The notes under the pieces: generated by a model
The model's database searches: none
What the model was told of the DNA's origin: nothing
Seen by the model: the letters and a program-made list of their open reading frames with translations, nothing else
Program-made: the position numbers and the translations under genes
NCBI GenBank assembly: GCA_900197615.1
Contig: FZLR01000024.1
Span: 1 to 38,448, forward strand
From: Rhodospirillaceae bacterium Spongia-Bin9
GTDB taxonomy: Bacteria > Pseudomonadota > Alphaproteobacteria > Bin65
Direction of reading: 5' to 3'
Length of the DNA: 38,448 nucleotides
Shown here: in pieces, positions 1-7,536 of the stretch
Position numbering within the stretch: the first letter of the stretch is position 1
Layout of the letters: every line of letters starts with the position of its first letter

Positions 1-533
1 CGGCCGCGGATTTCTCCCAGGAGCGCCGCCTCGCCGCCCGCCAGGTGGGCGCAGCCGCCGATATCGAGCAGCAAGGCGGCTTCGGCCTCAACGGTCAGAG
101 GCGCGGCCGGGCCGTCTTCCATCGGCGCCTCCGGCGCGACCCAGGGCGTGTAGCGGGTGCACCGGCGCGCCAGATGGAGCAGCAGGCGGCTGTCGGCTGC
201 CGGATCGGCCTCGACCGCCGCCAGGGCGGGGCACAGGCTGCGCGCGTCGGCCAGGCTCTGGCCGGTCCGCACGCCGTTCCGGCGGGCCGGGCCGTTGACC
301 GCCACGGCGATGCGCCGGCCGCGCTCGTGCCGGACAACGGCGACGGGTTGCACCGCCAGCGCCGGCTGCCGCCGTGCGATACGGTCGGTCGCGAAACAGG
401 GCAGCCAGCAGTAGAGGATGCGCCTGCCGACCGGCCCGAAACCGGTCCGCCCGCCGGATCGCCCGCCGGATCGATCGCCGGATCGATCGCCGGATCGGGC
501 GCCGGATCGGGCGCCGAAAAGGTCACGCGGCAT
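1..533 (-). CDS. imuB: ImuB, Y-family polymerase-like mutasome subunit (5' part, runs off window)
   Basis: This is the N-terminal ~177 residues of an ImuB-type protein, the catalytically inactive Y-family polymerase homologue that works with ImuA and DnaE2 in SOS-induced translesion synthesis. After a short leader, the reverse strand reads RRRILYCWLPCFATDRIAR and then VAVNGPARRNGVRTGQSLAD. These match the usual ImuB opening, where a tryptophan-leucine-proline replaces the acidic catalytic start of true Y polymerases. The block LLLDIGGCAHLAGGEAALL is the equivalent of the palm segment. The first in-frame ATG (533-531) adds an unusual ~38-residue N-terminal extension. This extension is built from R-S-G-x tetrapeptides encoded by a 12-bp tandem repeat, so the true start may lie further in at an alternative codon. 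The 3' end is missing because the window begins inside the gene. The gene lies 339 bp downstream of imuA, an unusually wide gap for this pair. Confidence 0.85.
   Translation of the reverse strand, partial: MPRDLFGARSGARSGDRSGDRSGGRSGGRTGFGPVGRRILYCWLPCFATDRIARRQPALAVQPVAVVRHERGRRIAVAVNGPARRNGVRTGQSLADARSLCPALAAVEADPAADSRLLLHLARRCTRYTPWVAPEAPMEDGPAAPLTVEAEAALLLDIGGCAHLAGGEAALLGEIRG
453..512. repeat. 12-bp tandem repeat, 5 copies, in imuB leader
   Basis: Five head-to-tail copies of GCCGGATCnnnC, with the variable part ccc, atc, atc, ggg and ggg. They fall inside the N-terminal extension of imuB and are read on the minus strand as R-S-G-A/D/G tetrapeptides. The unit length keeps the frame, so copy-number change would alter protein length without a frameshift. 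Confidence 0.9.
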
Positions 534-876
534 GGCGGGCTCTCCGCCCCGGCGCGGTATCGTGTATACAGGCCGGTGAAGCCGAGGAATGCCGCCGCCG
601 CCGGGCTGCCGCGCCGTGACGCGCCGGCCGTTTCGCCGGCAGGCCCGGTAACCGGCGCAGGCCAAATTGAATTCTGTATACTGTTAGATCGGTATGCATC
701 GAACGGCCGCAACGGCTTCGATCGGAGTCCCCGCAAATCTCGAAATTGCCCCGGATGCCGGCGGCCGCGTCGAATTCCGGGACCGGGTTTTCGCCGATGG
801 CCCGCAGCCGGTCCGGTGCGAGGCGGTCGCTGCTGCGTCCCGTCATGCTGCGTCCCGTCATGCTGCGTCCCGTCAT
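523..876 (-). other. imuA-imuB gap with a possible 117-residue bridging ORF
   Basis: The 339 bp between the imuA stop and the imuB ATG hold no recognisable domain. One minus-strand frame is open across the whole gap. It starts at an ATG overlapping the imuA stop (ATGA at 876-873) and ends with a TGA at 525-523, inside the start of imuB. Its product would begin MTGRSMTGRSMTGRS, from the 15-bp repeat, and continue as an arginine-rich, low-complexity sequence. The stretch around 655-700 is AT-rich for this genome and looks more like a regulatory spacer than coding sequence. I regard this as probably non-coding. The exact fit between two translationally coupled partners is the only argument for a gene. 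Confidence 0.15.
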
Positions 877-887
877 GCTGCGTCCCG
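831..887. repeat. 15-bp tandem repeat, 3.8 copies, across the imuA stop
   Basis: Three perfect copies of TGCTGCGTCCCGTCA plus 12 bases of a fourth. On the minus strand each unit contains GCATGA, so the imuA stop codon (875-873) lies inside the repeat and each unit also offers an overlapping ATG. Loss or gain of units would move the stop-to-imuB distance in 15-bp steps. Confidence 0.92.
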
Positions 888-1799
888 GGCGATTGGCGCC
901 GGGCCGGGCGCGCGCGCCATCGGCGCCGATGTTTCGTTCCCGTCGACCGTTTCCGCCGGCTGGAACGCCCGGTGCAGCCGGTTCCAGACGACGGGCCAGC
1001 GGCCGGGCCGGCCGCCCCGGCAGCGATGCAGATGCACCGTCCACGCCGGGTCGCCGGTCCCGGTTTCGGGGCCGGCCGGATCCGGCAGCCGCGCGGTCGC
1101 GGCCCAGCGGGTGACGGCGGCGGAGGGCGCCAGAGTCAGAGCGCTGCCTTGGCCCATCCTGCGCTCCGTTGCCTTTTCCGCCCGATGCAGGGGCCGATGC
1201 GGGGGCCGACACAGGGGCCGGTGCAGGAACAGGGGCACGCCGCTCCGGTTCGCCGCGAGCTGCAAACGGCGGGTGGCCAAGAAGTCCGGCCTGCCGACGT
1301 CGCCGGCGACGGCGGCCAGCGCCGGGCAGCGCAAACCGTCCTCCATCGCCCACAGCACCTCCTCGCCGCGGGTGCAACGCACGAACAGGAAATCCGCCGG
1401 GTCGCAGCCGTAGACGGGCAGGGCCGGGACGAACAGGTCGCGCCGGCAGCTGATCCACAGGACCGGGCCGGCATGGCCGGCGGCCTTCTGCCGTCCGATC
1501 AGCGCCAGCAGAAAGGCCGTCGGCGCGCCGTCGCCCGGATCGCCGCACAGGATCTCGTGCACCGCGCCGCGCGGCAGCCCGCCCCAGGGCAGCGCGCTGT
1601 CGATCGCCGGCAGGCCCAATGGAACGATCGCGGGCGGAACGATTGCGGGTGGAACGATTGCGGGTGGAACGATTGCGGGCGGGACGCCTTCGGGCAGGGC
1701 CCCCGCCGCATCGCTGCCCGGCGCACTATGCGTCGGGCGCCCCTGTTCCAGCCGGCGGACCCGGTCGCGCAGCCGGTGCAGCGTGGCGGCGGTCGGCAT
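873..1799 (-). CDS. imuA: ImuA, RecA-like SOS mutasome protein
   Basis: The 308-residue product resembles ImuA, the RecA/SulA-related partner of ImuB and DnaE2 in damage-induced mutagenesis. The start chosen is ATG 1799-1797, giving MPTAATLHRLRDRVRRLEQG, the typical N-terminal helix. The core LGLPAIDSALPWGGLPRGAV then HEI follows, and later LWISCRRDLFVPALPVYGCD and the conserved end LHRCRGGRPGRWPVVW. The open frame extends upstream to 1967, but that part has no family match. Two insertions are low-complexity. PPAIV is repeated four times before the core, and an HRPL-rich segment sits before the conserved APSAAVTRW motif. Both come from short tandem repeats in the DNA. A candidate LexA box lies about 90 bp upstream. 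The gene probably heads a transcript that includes imuB. Confidence 0.88.
   Translation of the reverse strand: MPTAATLHRLRDRVRRLEQGRPTHSAPGSDAAGALPEGVPPAIVPPAIVPPAIVPPAIVPLGLPAIDSALPWGGLPRGAVHEILCGDPGDGAPTAFLLALIGRQKAAGHAGPVLWISCRRDLFVPALPVYGCDPADFLFVRCTRGEEVLWAMEDGLRCPALAAVAGDVGRPDFLATRRLQLAANRSGVPLFLHRPLCRPPHRPLHRAEKATERRMGQGSALTLAPSAAVTRWAATARLPDPAGPETGTGDPAWTVHLHRCRGGRPGRWPVVWNRLHRAFQPAETVDGNETSAPMARAPGPAPIARDAA
1184..1227. repeat. Imperfect 12-bp tandem repeat inside imuA
   Basis: Three diverged copies of GATGCAGGGGCC plus a partial fourth (variants gatgcgggggcc and gacacaggggcc). On the minus strand they give the HRPLCRPPHRPLHR segment of ImuA, which looks like an insertion between two conserved ImuA blocks. 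Confidence 0.75.
1621..1680. repeat. 15-bp tandem repeat, 4 copies, coding PPAIV in imuA
   Basis: Four copies of GGAACGATTGCGGGT with two single-base variants, followed by a decayed fifth start. Read on the minus strand they encode four PPAIV pentapeptides in the linker between the N-terminal helix and the RecA-like core of ImuA. Confidence 0.93.
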
Positions 1800-1889
1800 C
1801 GGCGGCGGTTTCCTCCTCCGGCTGTCAAGCGGCCGAAGCACATGGCTTGGGCACAGCGCTTCGCGAAAGAACGAACAGGGGCATTTATA

Positions 1890-1904
1890 GAACAATACAG
1901 GAAT
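1890..1904 (-). promoter_or_regulatory. Candidate LexA (SOS) box upstream of imuA
   Basis: GAAC-AATACAG-GAAT on the plus strand, equal to ATTC-N7-GTTC on the minus strand. It differs by one base from the alphaproteobacterial LexA consensus GTTC-N7-GTTC. A TATAAA, a possible -10 of the imuA promoter, abuts it at 1889-1884, so LexA bound here would block RNA polymerase. A further GAACGAAC lies at 1869-1876 but without the 7-base spacing. The imuA/imuB/dnaE2 operon is a classic LexA target, which supports the call. Confidence 0.5.
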
Positions 1905-1993
1905 AAATAATGCAAGTCGATTCGAAAGCCGCCGCCCGATTTGAAAATCGGTATCGGAGGGGCTCATGTGCGGAACCGTGCCGGCACAGGACC

Positions 1994-2022
1994 GTAGGTG
2001 AGGGTTTCAAACCCTTCCCTAC
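1994..2022. repeat. 29-bp dispersed palindrome, copy 1
   Basis: An inverted repeat with arms GTAGGTGAGGGTTT and AAACCCTTCCCTAC around one central base, with one mismatch between the arms. A near-identical element lies at 19163-19191. The rest of the 1800-2135 gap holds the imuA promoter region on the left and nothing else I recognise. The palindrome lies between divergent imuA and the carbonic anhydrase homologue. Confidence 0.88.
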
Positions 2023-2135
2023 GAAGCCGGCCTCCCTGCAAAGTCGGTCTGCGGGACTTGCCGCCGCCAGCCAGCCGACGTAACACGACCGGCGCCACAG
2101 GACCGCCGCTCCCGACCGCCAATCCCGAACCGGAT

Positions 2136-2675
2136 ATGAACCAGCCCCTCATCCTGCCGTTTCGCGGCGTCGCGCCGGACATCGCGGACACCGCCTTCAT
2201 CGCGCACAACGCCGCGGTCATCGGCGATGTCCGGATCGGGCCGGGCAGCAGCATCTGGTACGGCTGCACGGTGCGCGGCGACGTCAACAGGATTCGGATC
2301 GGCCGCGGCAGCAACCTGCAGGACAACAGCACGATCCATGTCGACAGCAAGCGATACCCGACGATTATCGGCGACGAGGTGCTGATCGGCCATCAATGCA
2401 CGATCCACGGCTGCACCGTCGGCGACCGCGCGACGATCGGGATGCAGAGCTGCGTCATGGACGGGGTTACGATCGAACCGGGCGCGATGGTGGCGGCCGG
2501 TTCGCTGGTGACGCCCGGCAAGACGATCCCGAGCGGGCAGCTCTGGTCCGGCCGGCCGGCGAAATTCATGCGCGAGCTGGACGAAGAAACCCTGGAAGCC
2601 CTGCTCGAAGGCGCGCGCCACTATGCGCGCCTGGCACAAGAGCACAAAGCGATCCAGGCTGACGGAAAGGTTTGA
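2136..2675 (+). CDS. Gamma-class carbonic anhydrase family protein
   Basis: The 179-residue protein is a left-handed beta-helix of hexapeptide repeats, the gamma carbonic anhydrase/YrdA fold, active as a cytoplasmic trimer. Conserved features are WYGCTVRGDVNRIRIG with the RGD signature at 48-50, QDNSTIH with zinc ligand His68, and IGHQCTIHGC with His86 and His91. It ends in a short helix typical of the family. Start ATG 2136 is used because the upstream in-frame extension contains the palindromic repeat and has no homology. The stop is 2 bp before the ATG of the following SDR, so the two are probably co-transcribed. Many members of this family lack measurable carbonic anhydrase activity, so catalysis is not assured even though the three zinc ligands are present. 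Confidence 0.93.
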   Translation: MNQPLILPFRGVAPDIADTAFIAHNAAVIGDVRIGPGSSIWYGCTVRGDVNRIRIGRGSNLQDNSTIHVDSKRYPTIIGDEVLIGHQCTIHGCTVGDRATIGMQSCVMDGVTIEPGAMVAAGSLVTPGKTIPSGQLWSGRPAKFMRELDEETLEALLEGARHYARLAQEHKAIQADGKV

Positions 2676-2677
2676 CG

Positions 2678-3502
2678 ATGACGCTCCCGACCCCCGATTT
2701 CTCCCGTCTGGCGCCGCCCGCCGGCTATCGCCTGGCCATCACCGGCGGCTGCGGCGGGATCGGCACGCGGCTGACCGAAGTGGCGGTTGCCGAGGGAATG
2801 AAGGTCGCTGTCATCGACCTGCCGGGGTCGCTGGAGCGCCACACGCTACCCGAAGGCGTCGTGACGCTGCCCTACGACGCCCGCGACGACGACGGCGCCG
2901 CGCAGGCCTTCGCCGGTCTTGCCGAAGCCTGGGACGGCGCGCTCGACGGGCTGGTCCATCTGCCGGGCTACATGTCGCCGCCGCGGCCGATCGAGGATCT
3001 GACGGCCGGCGAGATCGACGAGGCGCTGTCGGTCAACCTCCGCTCGGCCTTCCTGGCGGTCAAGGCGGCCTTGCCGATGCTGCGCAAGGGCGCGGGAGAG
3101 ACCGGCAATGCGTCGGGCATGGTATTCGCGGCCTCGGGCCTTGCGACCCTGGTGGAGAAGAGCACCGGCACCTATTCGGCGGCCAAGGCCGGCCTGATCG
3201 CGCTCGCCAAGGGCCTGGCGAAGGAGAATGCGCCGGACATCCGGGCCAACTGCATCGGCCCCGGCGCGGTCGATACGGCCTTCCTGCGCGGCGGCACCGG
3301 GCGCGGCGGCGACGCGGCGCCGAAGAACGAGCAGGATTTTCCGGCCGGCATGGATAACCGCGCCATGCTGGCGACGATCCCGCTCGGCCGCATCGCCGTG
3401 ACCGACGATATCGTCGGCCCGATCCTGTTCCTGCTGTCGGAAAAGGCCCGCTTCATGACCGGCCAGACCCTCTACATCAACGGCGGCCGGCTGATGGTGT
3501 GA
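2678..3502 (+). CDS. SDR family oxidoreductase
   Basis: A 274-residue classical short-chain dehydrogenase. The dinucleotide-binding motif TGGCGGIG is at residues 22-29, the catalytic triad is Ser153, Tyr166 and Lys170 (TYSAAKAG), and the C-terminal substrate loop ends in TGQTLYINGGRLMV. The usual NNAG after strand beta4 is replaced by HLPGYM, an atypical feature. The sequence does not show the substrate. A TTG at 2672 is also in frame, but ATG 2678 is preferred. It follows the gamma carbonic anhydrase homologue by 2 bp, so they likely form a two-gene transcript. It is convergent with phaC, with a 63-bp gap in which I see no clear terminator. Confidence 0.9.
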   Translation: MTLPTPDFSRLAPPAGYRLAITGGCGGIGTRLTEVAVAEGMKVAVIDLPGSLERHTLPEGVVTLPYDARDDDGAAQAFAGLAEAWDGALDGLVHLPGYMSPPRPIEDLTAGEIDEALSVNLRSAFLAVKAALPMLRKGAGETGNASGMVFAASGLATLVEKSTGTYSAAKAGLIALAKGLAKENAPDIRANCIGPGAVDTAFLRGGTGRGGDAAPKNEQDFPAGMDNRAMLATIPLGRIAVTDDIVGPILFLLSEKARFMTGQTLYINGGRLMV

Positions 3503-3565
3503 GGGGCTGTCAGCGTACTGGCCGGAACGAAAAAATCCTTCAGAAGAATTAGTTATCGCCGGAAT

Positions 3566-5365
3566 TTAATCCGTCGCGCGGACCTTGACGTAGCGGCCGG
3601 GGGCCGGCTCGACGACCGCCAGCGCGCCGTCGCCGGGTTCGCGCGCCGGCACTTTCGGGCCCGCCTTTCGGGCGATCCAGCGCTGCCATTCCGGCCACCA
3701 GGAACCCTCGTGCTGCTTCGCGCCGGCGAACCATTTGTCGGGGTCGGCCGGGTTCCGGGTATTCGTCCAGTAGCCGTATTTCTCCGAGCCTTCCGGGTTG
3801 ACCACGCCGGCGATATGGCCGGAGCCGCTAAGGCAGAATTTCACCGGGCCGCCATAGAGCTGCGTTCCCGAATAGGTCGCCTTCCAGGGCGCGATATGGT
3901 CGTCCTTCGTCGACAGGATGAAGGTCGGCGTCTCGACCGCGCCGAGGTCGATCGGCGTGCCGAGCAGGTCGATGGCGCCCGGTTCGACCAGCAGGTTCCG
4001 CTGATACATGTTGCGCAGATAGAACATGTGCATGGCCGACGGCATGCGCGTCGAATCCGAGTTCCAGTACAGCAGGTCGAACGGGAAGGGGTCCTTGCCG
4101 AGCAGGTAGTTGTTGATGACGAACGACCAGATCAGGTCGTTGGCCCGCAGCATGTTGAAGGTGTTGGCCATGTCCTTGCCTTCGAGATAGCCGTGCCTGG
4201 CCATCCGCTGCTCCAGGCCCTTCAACTGCTCGTCGTCGATGAAGACGCACAGGTCTCCGGCGTTCTCGAAATCGACCAGGGTGGTGAAATAAGTCACGCT
4301 CTTCACCCGGTCCGCCCGGCCGCCGTTCGCCAGATGGGCCATCGTGCAGGCCGTCAACGTGCCGCCCAGGCAGTAGCCGATCAGGTCGATCTGCCGCTCG
4401 CCGGTCGCCTGTTCGATGGCGTCCATCGCGGCCAGCGGGCCCTCGGTCAGATAATCCTCGAAGGTCTTGTTCGCGAGTTCCGAATCCGGGTTGACCCAGG
4501 AGACGACGAAGACCGTGTGGCCCTTCGAGACCGCCCATCGGATAAACGAGTTCGATTCGCGCAAGTCGAGGATGTAGAACTTGTTGATCCACGGCGGGAC
4601 GATCAGCAGCGGCGCCTTGTAGACCTTCTCGGTCGCCGGCGTGTACTGGATGAGCTGCATCAGATCGTTTTCGTAGACGACCGCACCCTTCGAGGCGGCG
4701 ACATTCCCGCCGACCTCGAATTTCGAATCGTCGGTCATGCGGATGGCGAGCTTGCCCTTGCCGCGCTCCAGGTCGGTCAACAGGTTGTTCAGACCGTTGA
4801 CCAGGTTCTCGCCCTTGGATTCGAAGGTTGCGCGCAGGACCTCCGGATTGGTCGCGGCGAAATTGGTCGGCGCCATCGCGTCGACCCATTGTTTGGTGAA
4901 GAATTCCACCTTGTGGGCGGTGTGGTCGTCCAGACCTTCGGTTTCGGCGACCGATTTCCGGATGTGGTGCGACGCCAGCAGGTAGGACTGCTTGATGAAT
5001 TCGAAAGCGGCGTTGTCGGTCCAGGCCGCGTCCTTGAAGCGGCGGTCGCCGGCCTCGGGCGCGATTTCCGGTTTCGGCGCTTCGCCGCCGGCCATGCGTT
5101 GCGCCGCGCCGGTCCACAGATCGGTATAGTCGGACCAGAACCGGGTCTGCATCTCCCACAGCCGGGCGGGATCGGCCATCATCTGCCGGGTCAGTTCCAT
5201 GAACGCGCCGCCGACCTTCAGCGGGTCCGGGTCCTGCAGGCCCTCTTGCTTCTGCGACGCCAGAAAATCCTCGACGATCTTCTGGCTGCGCTCGGCGATA
5301 GAGGAGAATTGCTCCGCGGCGGCGGCCATGTCTGGCGGTGCGGCGTCGGAATGCGGTTCGGTCAT
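3566..5365 (-). CDS. phaC: Class I poly(3-hydroxyalkanoate) synthase PhaC
   Basis: The 599-residue enzyme polymerises (R)-3-hydroxyacyl-CoA into PHA granules. The N-terminal PhaC domain (about 90-270) includes FATNPEVLRATFES-like sequence. It is followed by the alpha/beta-hydrolase domain with the modified lipase box GYCLGG at 330-335. The catalytic triad is Cys332, Asp489 (KDDHIAPW) and His517 (SGSGHIAG), with spacing close to that of the well-studied class I enzymes. The length of about 600 residues and the absence of a phaE neighbour indicate class I. Start ATG 5365 gives MTEPHSDAAPP. There is no phaA, phaB, phaR or phasin gene nearby, so the synthase stands alone here. The nearby SDR at 2678 lies on the other strand and does not look like PhaB. 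Confidence 0.96.
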   Translation of the reverse strand: MTEPHSDAAPPDMAAAAEQFSSIAERSQKIVEDFLASQKQEGLQDPDPLKVGGAFMELTRQMMADPARLWEMQTRFWSDYTDLWTGAAQRMAGGEAPKPEIAPEAGDRRFKDAAWTDNAAFEFIKQSYLLASHHIRKSVAETEGLDDHTAHKVEFFTKQWVDAMAPTNFAATNPEVLRATFESKGENLVNGLNNLLTDLERGKGKLAIRMTDDSKFEVGGNVAASKGAVVYENDLMQLIQYTPATEKVYKAPLLIVPPWINKFYILDLRESNSFIRWAVSKGHTVFVVSWVNPDSELANKTFEDYLTEGPLAAMDAIEQATGERQIDLIGYCLGGTLTACTMAHLANGGRADRVKSVTYFTTLVDFENAGDLCVFIDDEQLKGLEQRMARHGYLEGKDMANTFNMLRANDLIWSFVINNYLLGKDPFPFDLLYWNSDSTRMPSAMHMFYLRNMYQRNLLVEPGAIDLLGTPIDLGAVETPTFILSTKDDHIAPWKATYSGTQLYGGPVKFCLSGSGHIAGVVNPEGSEKYGYWTNTRNPADPDKWFAGAKQHEGSWWPEWQRWIARKAGPKVPAREPGDGALAVVEPAPGRYVKVRATD

Positions 5366-5586
5366 AGTGCAGACACTTTCGGCTCGGGGCGACCCCGGTT
5401 AGATAGAGTGCCTGTACGCAGCGGCAGCATGGCCGGTTGTCCGCCCGGCGGCGACGGGTTGACGCACAATGCCGCGCGGCGGGCGACATCTCTGGCGGTT
5501 GGCGTGCAGCGGGCAGGATATGCTACCAGTTTCTCGGCCGGGCCGGCATGCGGTTTGCCGAGCGGCCTGCAACGGGAGTCCCGACC

Positions 5587-6261
5587 ATGATTGTCGCCGA
5601 GCCGAAAATGCCGCTTCCGCGCAGGATGAAGATTGCGGTGCTGATTGCGGCGGTCGCCGCTCTGGGCGCGTGCTCGAGCGCGGAAAAGGACAAGGTTCCG
5701 GGCGCCGACAAACCGTTCCCGAAACTGGCGTCGGTGCCCGACAAGCCCGAGGCGGAGAGCCAGCGGCAGCGCATGAAAATCCAGGAGGGCCTTTTCGCCG
5801 ACCGCCGCAATGCCCGCTATCTCGAAGGCGGCGGGCCGACAGCCGGGTACGGCAAGGCGGCGGACAAGGTGACGGAGAGCGACGTCCGCGCCGAGATTTT
5901 CCGGCCGGGCAGCGCGAAGGCCGAAGCCAAGGTCAAAGTGGTCGATGGCGTGCGCATCGTCCGCTCCGGTTTCGTTGCTGCCGTCGCGTTCGAGTCCGAG
6001 GCCACAGCCTTGCCGCCGGGCAGCGGCCGCAAGATCGTGCGCCTCGCGCAGATTCAGAACCTGCTCAAGAGCACGCTGACCCTGATCGGCCGGGCCGGCA
6101 AGGGCGAAGCCGCGGAGATCGCCCTGGCCCGCGCGCGCGCCGTGGCGAACGGTCTGGTCACGCTGGGCGTGCCGTCCGGCAAGATCCGCGTCCGCAAGGG
6201 CGGCGGTTCGGCGTCGCGGGTCGATATCTACATGTCCGGCGGACAAGCGCCGAAACAATAA
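5587..6261 (+). CDS. Putative lipoprotein with degenerate OmpA-like C-terminus
   Basis: A protein of up to 224 residues of unknown function. The N-terminus carries a lipoprotein signal, MKIAVLIAAVAALGAC, with lipobox Leu26-Gly27-Ala28-Cys29 counted from ATG 5587. An internal ATG at 5626 would give a compact canonical signal peptide and is a good alternative start. A charged linker rich in Lys, Glu and Pro follows. The last ~90 residues (VAFESEATALPPGSGRKIVR onward, including ARARAVANGLVTLGVPSGKI) resemble the order of OmpA/MotB peptidoglycan-binding domains: a beta strand, a helix that tracks residues, then A-R-A-xx-V. The typical Asp and Arg diaminopimelate contacts are not clear. It is divergent from phaC and 36 bp upstream of the aminotransferase. 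Confidence 0.7.
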   Translation: MIVAEPKMPLPRRMKIAVLIAAVAALGACSSAEKDKVPGADKPFPKLASVPDKPEAESQRQRMKIQEGLFADRRNARYLEGGGPTAGYGKAADKVTESDVRAEIFRPGSAKAEAKVKVVDGVRIVRSGFVAAVAFESEATALPPGSGRKIVRLAQIQNLLKSTLTLIGRAGKGEAAEIALARARAVANGLVTLGVPSGKIRVRKGGGSASRVDIYMSGGQAPKQ

Positions 6262-6297
6262 TCCTGCCCTTCAGCGCTGGCACAGGACAGCCGACCG

Positions 6298-7494
6298 GTG
6301 ACGCAAGCCGAACCGTTCTACCGACTCAAGCGCCTGCCGCCCTACCTGTTCGCCGAAGTGAACGCGATGAAACATCGCGCGCGCAGCGCAGGCGAGGACA
6401 TTATCGATTTCGGCATGGGCAATCCGGATAGCCCGACGCCGCCGCATATCGTCGAGAAGCTGATCGAGACGGTGCGCAACCCGCGGACGCATCGCTATTC
6501 GACTTCGCGCGGCATCCCCGGCCTGCGCCGGGCGATCTCGGCCTACTACGAACGGCGGCACAACGTGGCGGTCGATCCTGAGCGGGAAGTCGTGGTCAAC
6601 CTCGGCTCGAAGGAGGGTTTCGTCAATCTGGCCCAGGCCATCGTGGCGCCGGGCGACATGATCGTTGCGCCGAACCCGACCTACCCGATCCACAGCTACG
6701 CCTTCATCATCGCCGGGGCCTCGATCCGCCATCTGCCGCTGACCCCGGCCCACGACTATCTCCGCGAACTGGAGCGCGCGGTGCGCCATTCGGTGCCGCC
6801 GCCGACGGCCCTGATCCTGAACTTTCCCTCGAACCCGACGGCGCAGGTGGTCGATCTCGACTTCTACCGGGAAGTGGTCGACTTCTGCCGGCGCAACGAA
6901 CTGCTGATCGTTTCCGATCTCGCGTATGCGGAAATATTTTTCGATGGCAACCCGCCGCCGTCGATCCTCGAAGTGCCGGGCGCGAAGGACATCGCCATCG
7001 AGTTCCAGTCCCTCAGCAAGACCTATTCGATGCCGGGCTGGCGCGTCGGCTTTGCGGTCGGCAACGAGCGGCTGGTCCAGGCGCTCGCCCATGTAAAATC
7101 CTATGTCGACTACGGCGCCTTCACGCCGGTCCAGGTCGCGGCCACGGCGGCGCTGAACGGCCCGCAGGACTGCGTCGCCGAGTTCCGGGAACTCTACCGA
7201 AAGCGGCGCGACGTTCTGGTCGAAGGGCTGGCGGCGGCCGGATGGGACGTGCCGAGCCCGCCGGCGACCATGTTCGCCTGGGTGCCGCTGCCGCCGCGCT
7301 TTGCCGACATGGGCTCGATGGAGTTTGCCAAATTACTGCTCAACGAGGCAAAAGTCGCGGTATCGCCGGGTATCGGATTCGGCGAATATGGCGAGGGTTA
7401 TCTCCGGGTCGCGCTGGTCGAGAACCGGCAGCGCATCCGGCAGGCGACCCGCAATATCAAGGCTTTCCTTTCCGGCGATGCGGTCGGCGCGTGA
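6298..7494 (+). CDS. alaC: Class I/II aminotransferase, AlaC/DapL-like
   Basis: A 398-residue PLP-dependent fold-type I aminotransferase. It is closest in style to the AlaC (glutamate-pyruvate) transaminases, which are often annotated as LL-diaminopimelate aminotransferase in alphaproteobacteria. Active-site residues visible are Asn179 (NFPSNPTA), Asp207 (SDLAYAEI), the Schiff-base Lys241 (SLSKTYSMPGWRVGF) and Arg249, with FGMGNPDSPTP near residue 40. It starts at GTG 6298. The next gene is homoserine dehydrogenase, 42 bp downstream. This pairing with hom, glpX and recJ recurs in Rhodospirillales-type genomes (recalled, not searched) and argues for a role in alanine or aspartate-family amino-acid metabolism. 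The precise amino-donor preference cannot be read from the sequence. Confidence 0.85.
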   Translation: MTQAEPFYRLKRLPPYLFAEVNAMKHRARSAGEDIIDFGMGNPDSPTPPHIVEKLIETVRNPRTHRYSTSRGIPGLRRAISAYYERRHNVAVDPEREVVVNLGSKEGFVNLAQAIVAPGDMIVAPNPTYPIHSYAFIIAGASIRHLPLTPAHDYLRELERAVRHSVPPPTALILNFPSNPTAQVVDLDFYREVVDFCRRNELLIVSDLAYAEIFFDGNPPPSILEVPGAKDIAIEFQSLSKTYSMPGWRVGFAVGNERLVQALAHVKSYVDYGAFTPVQVAATAALNGPQDCVAEFRELYRKRRDVLVEGLAAAGWDVPSPPATMFAWVPLPPRFADMGSMEFAKLLLNEAKVAVSPGIGFGEYGEGYLRVALVENRQRIRQATRNIKAFLSGDAVGA

Positions 7495-7536
7495 CCGGCC
7501 GGTTTTTCGAGACGGTGTTCCCCAAAGCGGTCTGAT

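Noticed and set aside
2678-3502. PhaB acetoacetyl-CoA reductase partner for phaC
   Set aside because: The cofactor and substrate motifs are not PhaB-like (HLPGYM instead of NNAG), and the gene is paired with the carbonic anhydrase homologue on the opposite strand.
3503-3565. Bidirectional terminator between the SDR and phaC
   Set aside because: There is an A-run (GAAAAAAT) but no GC stem next to it.
3710-5590. 626-codon plus-strand open frame opposite phaC
   Set aside because: It is the antisense of a perfect PhaC with catalytic triad. High GC keeps antisense frames free of stops, and no motif is present.
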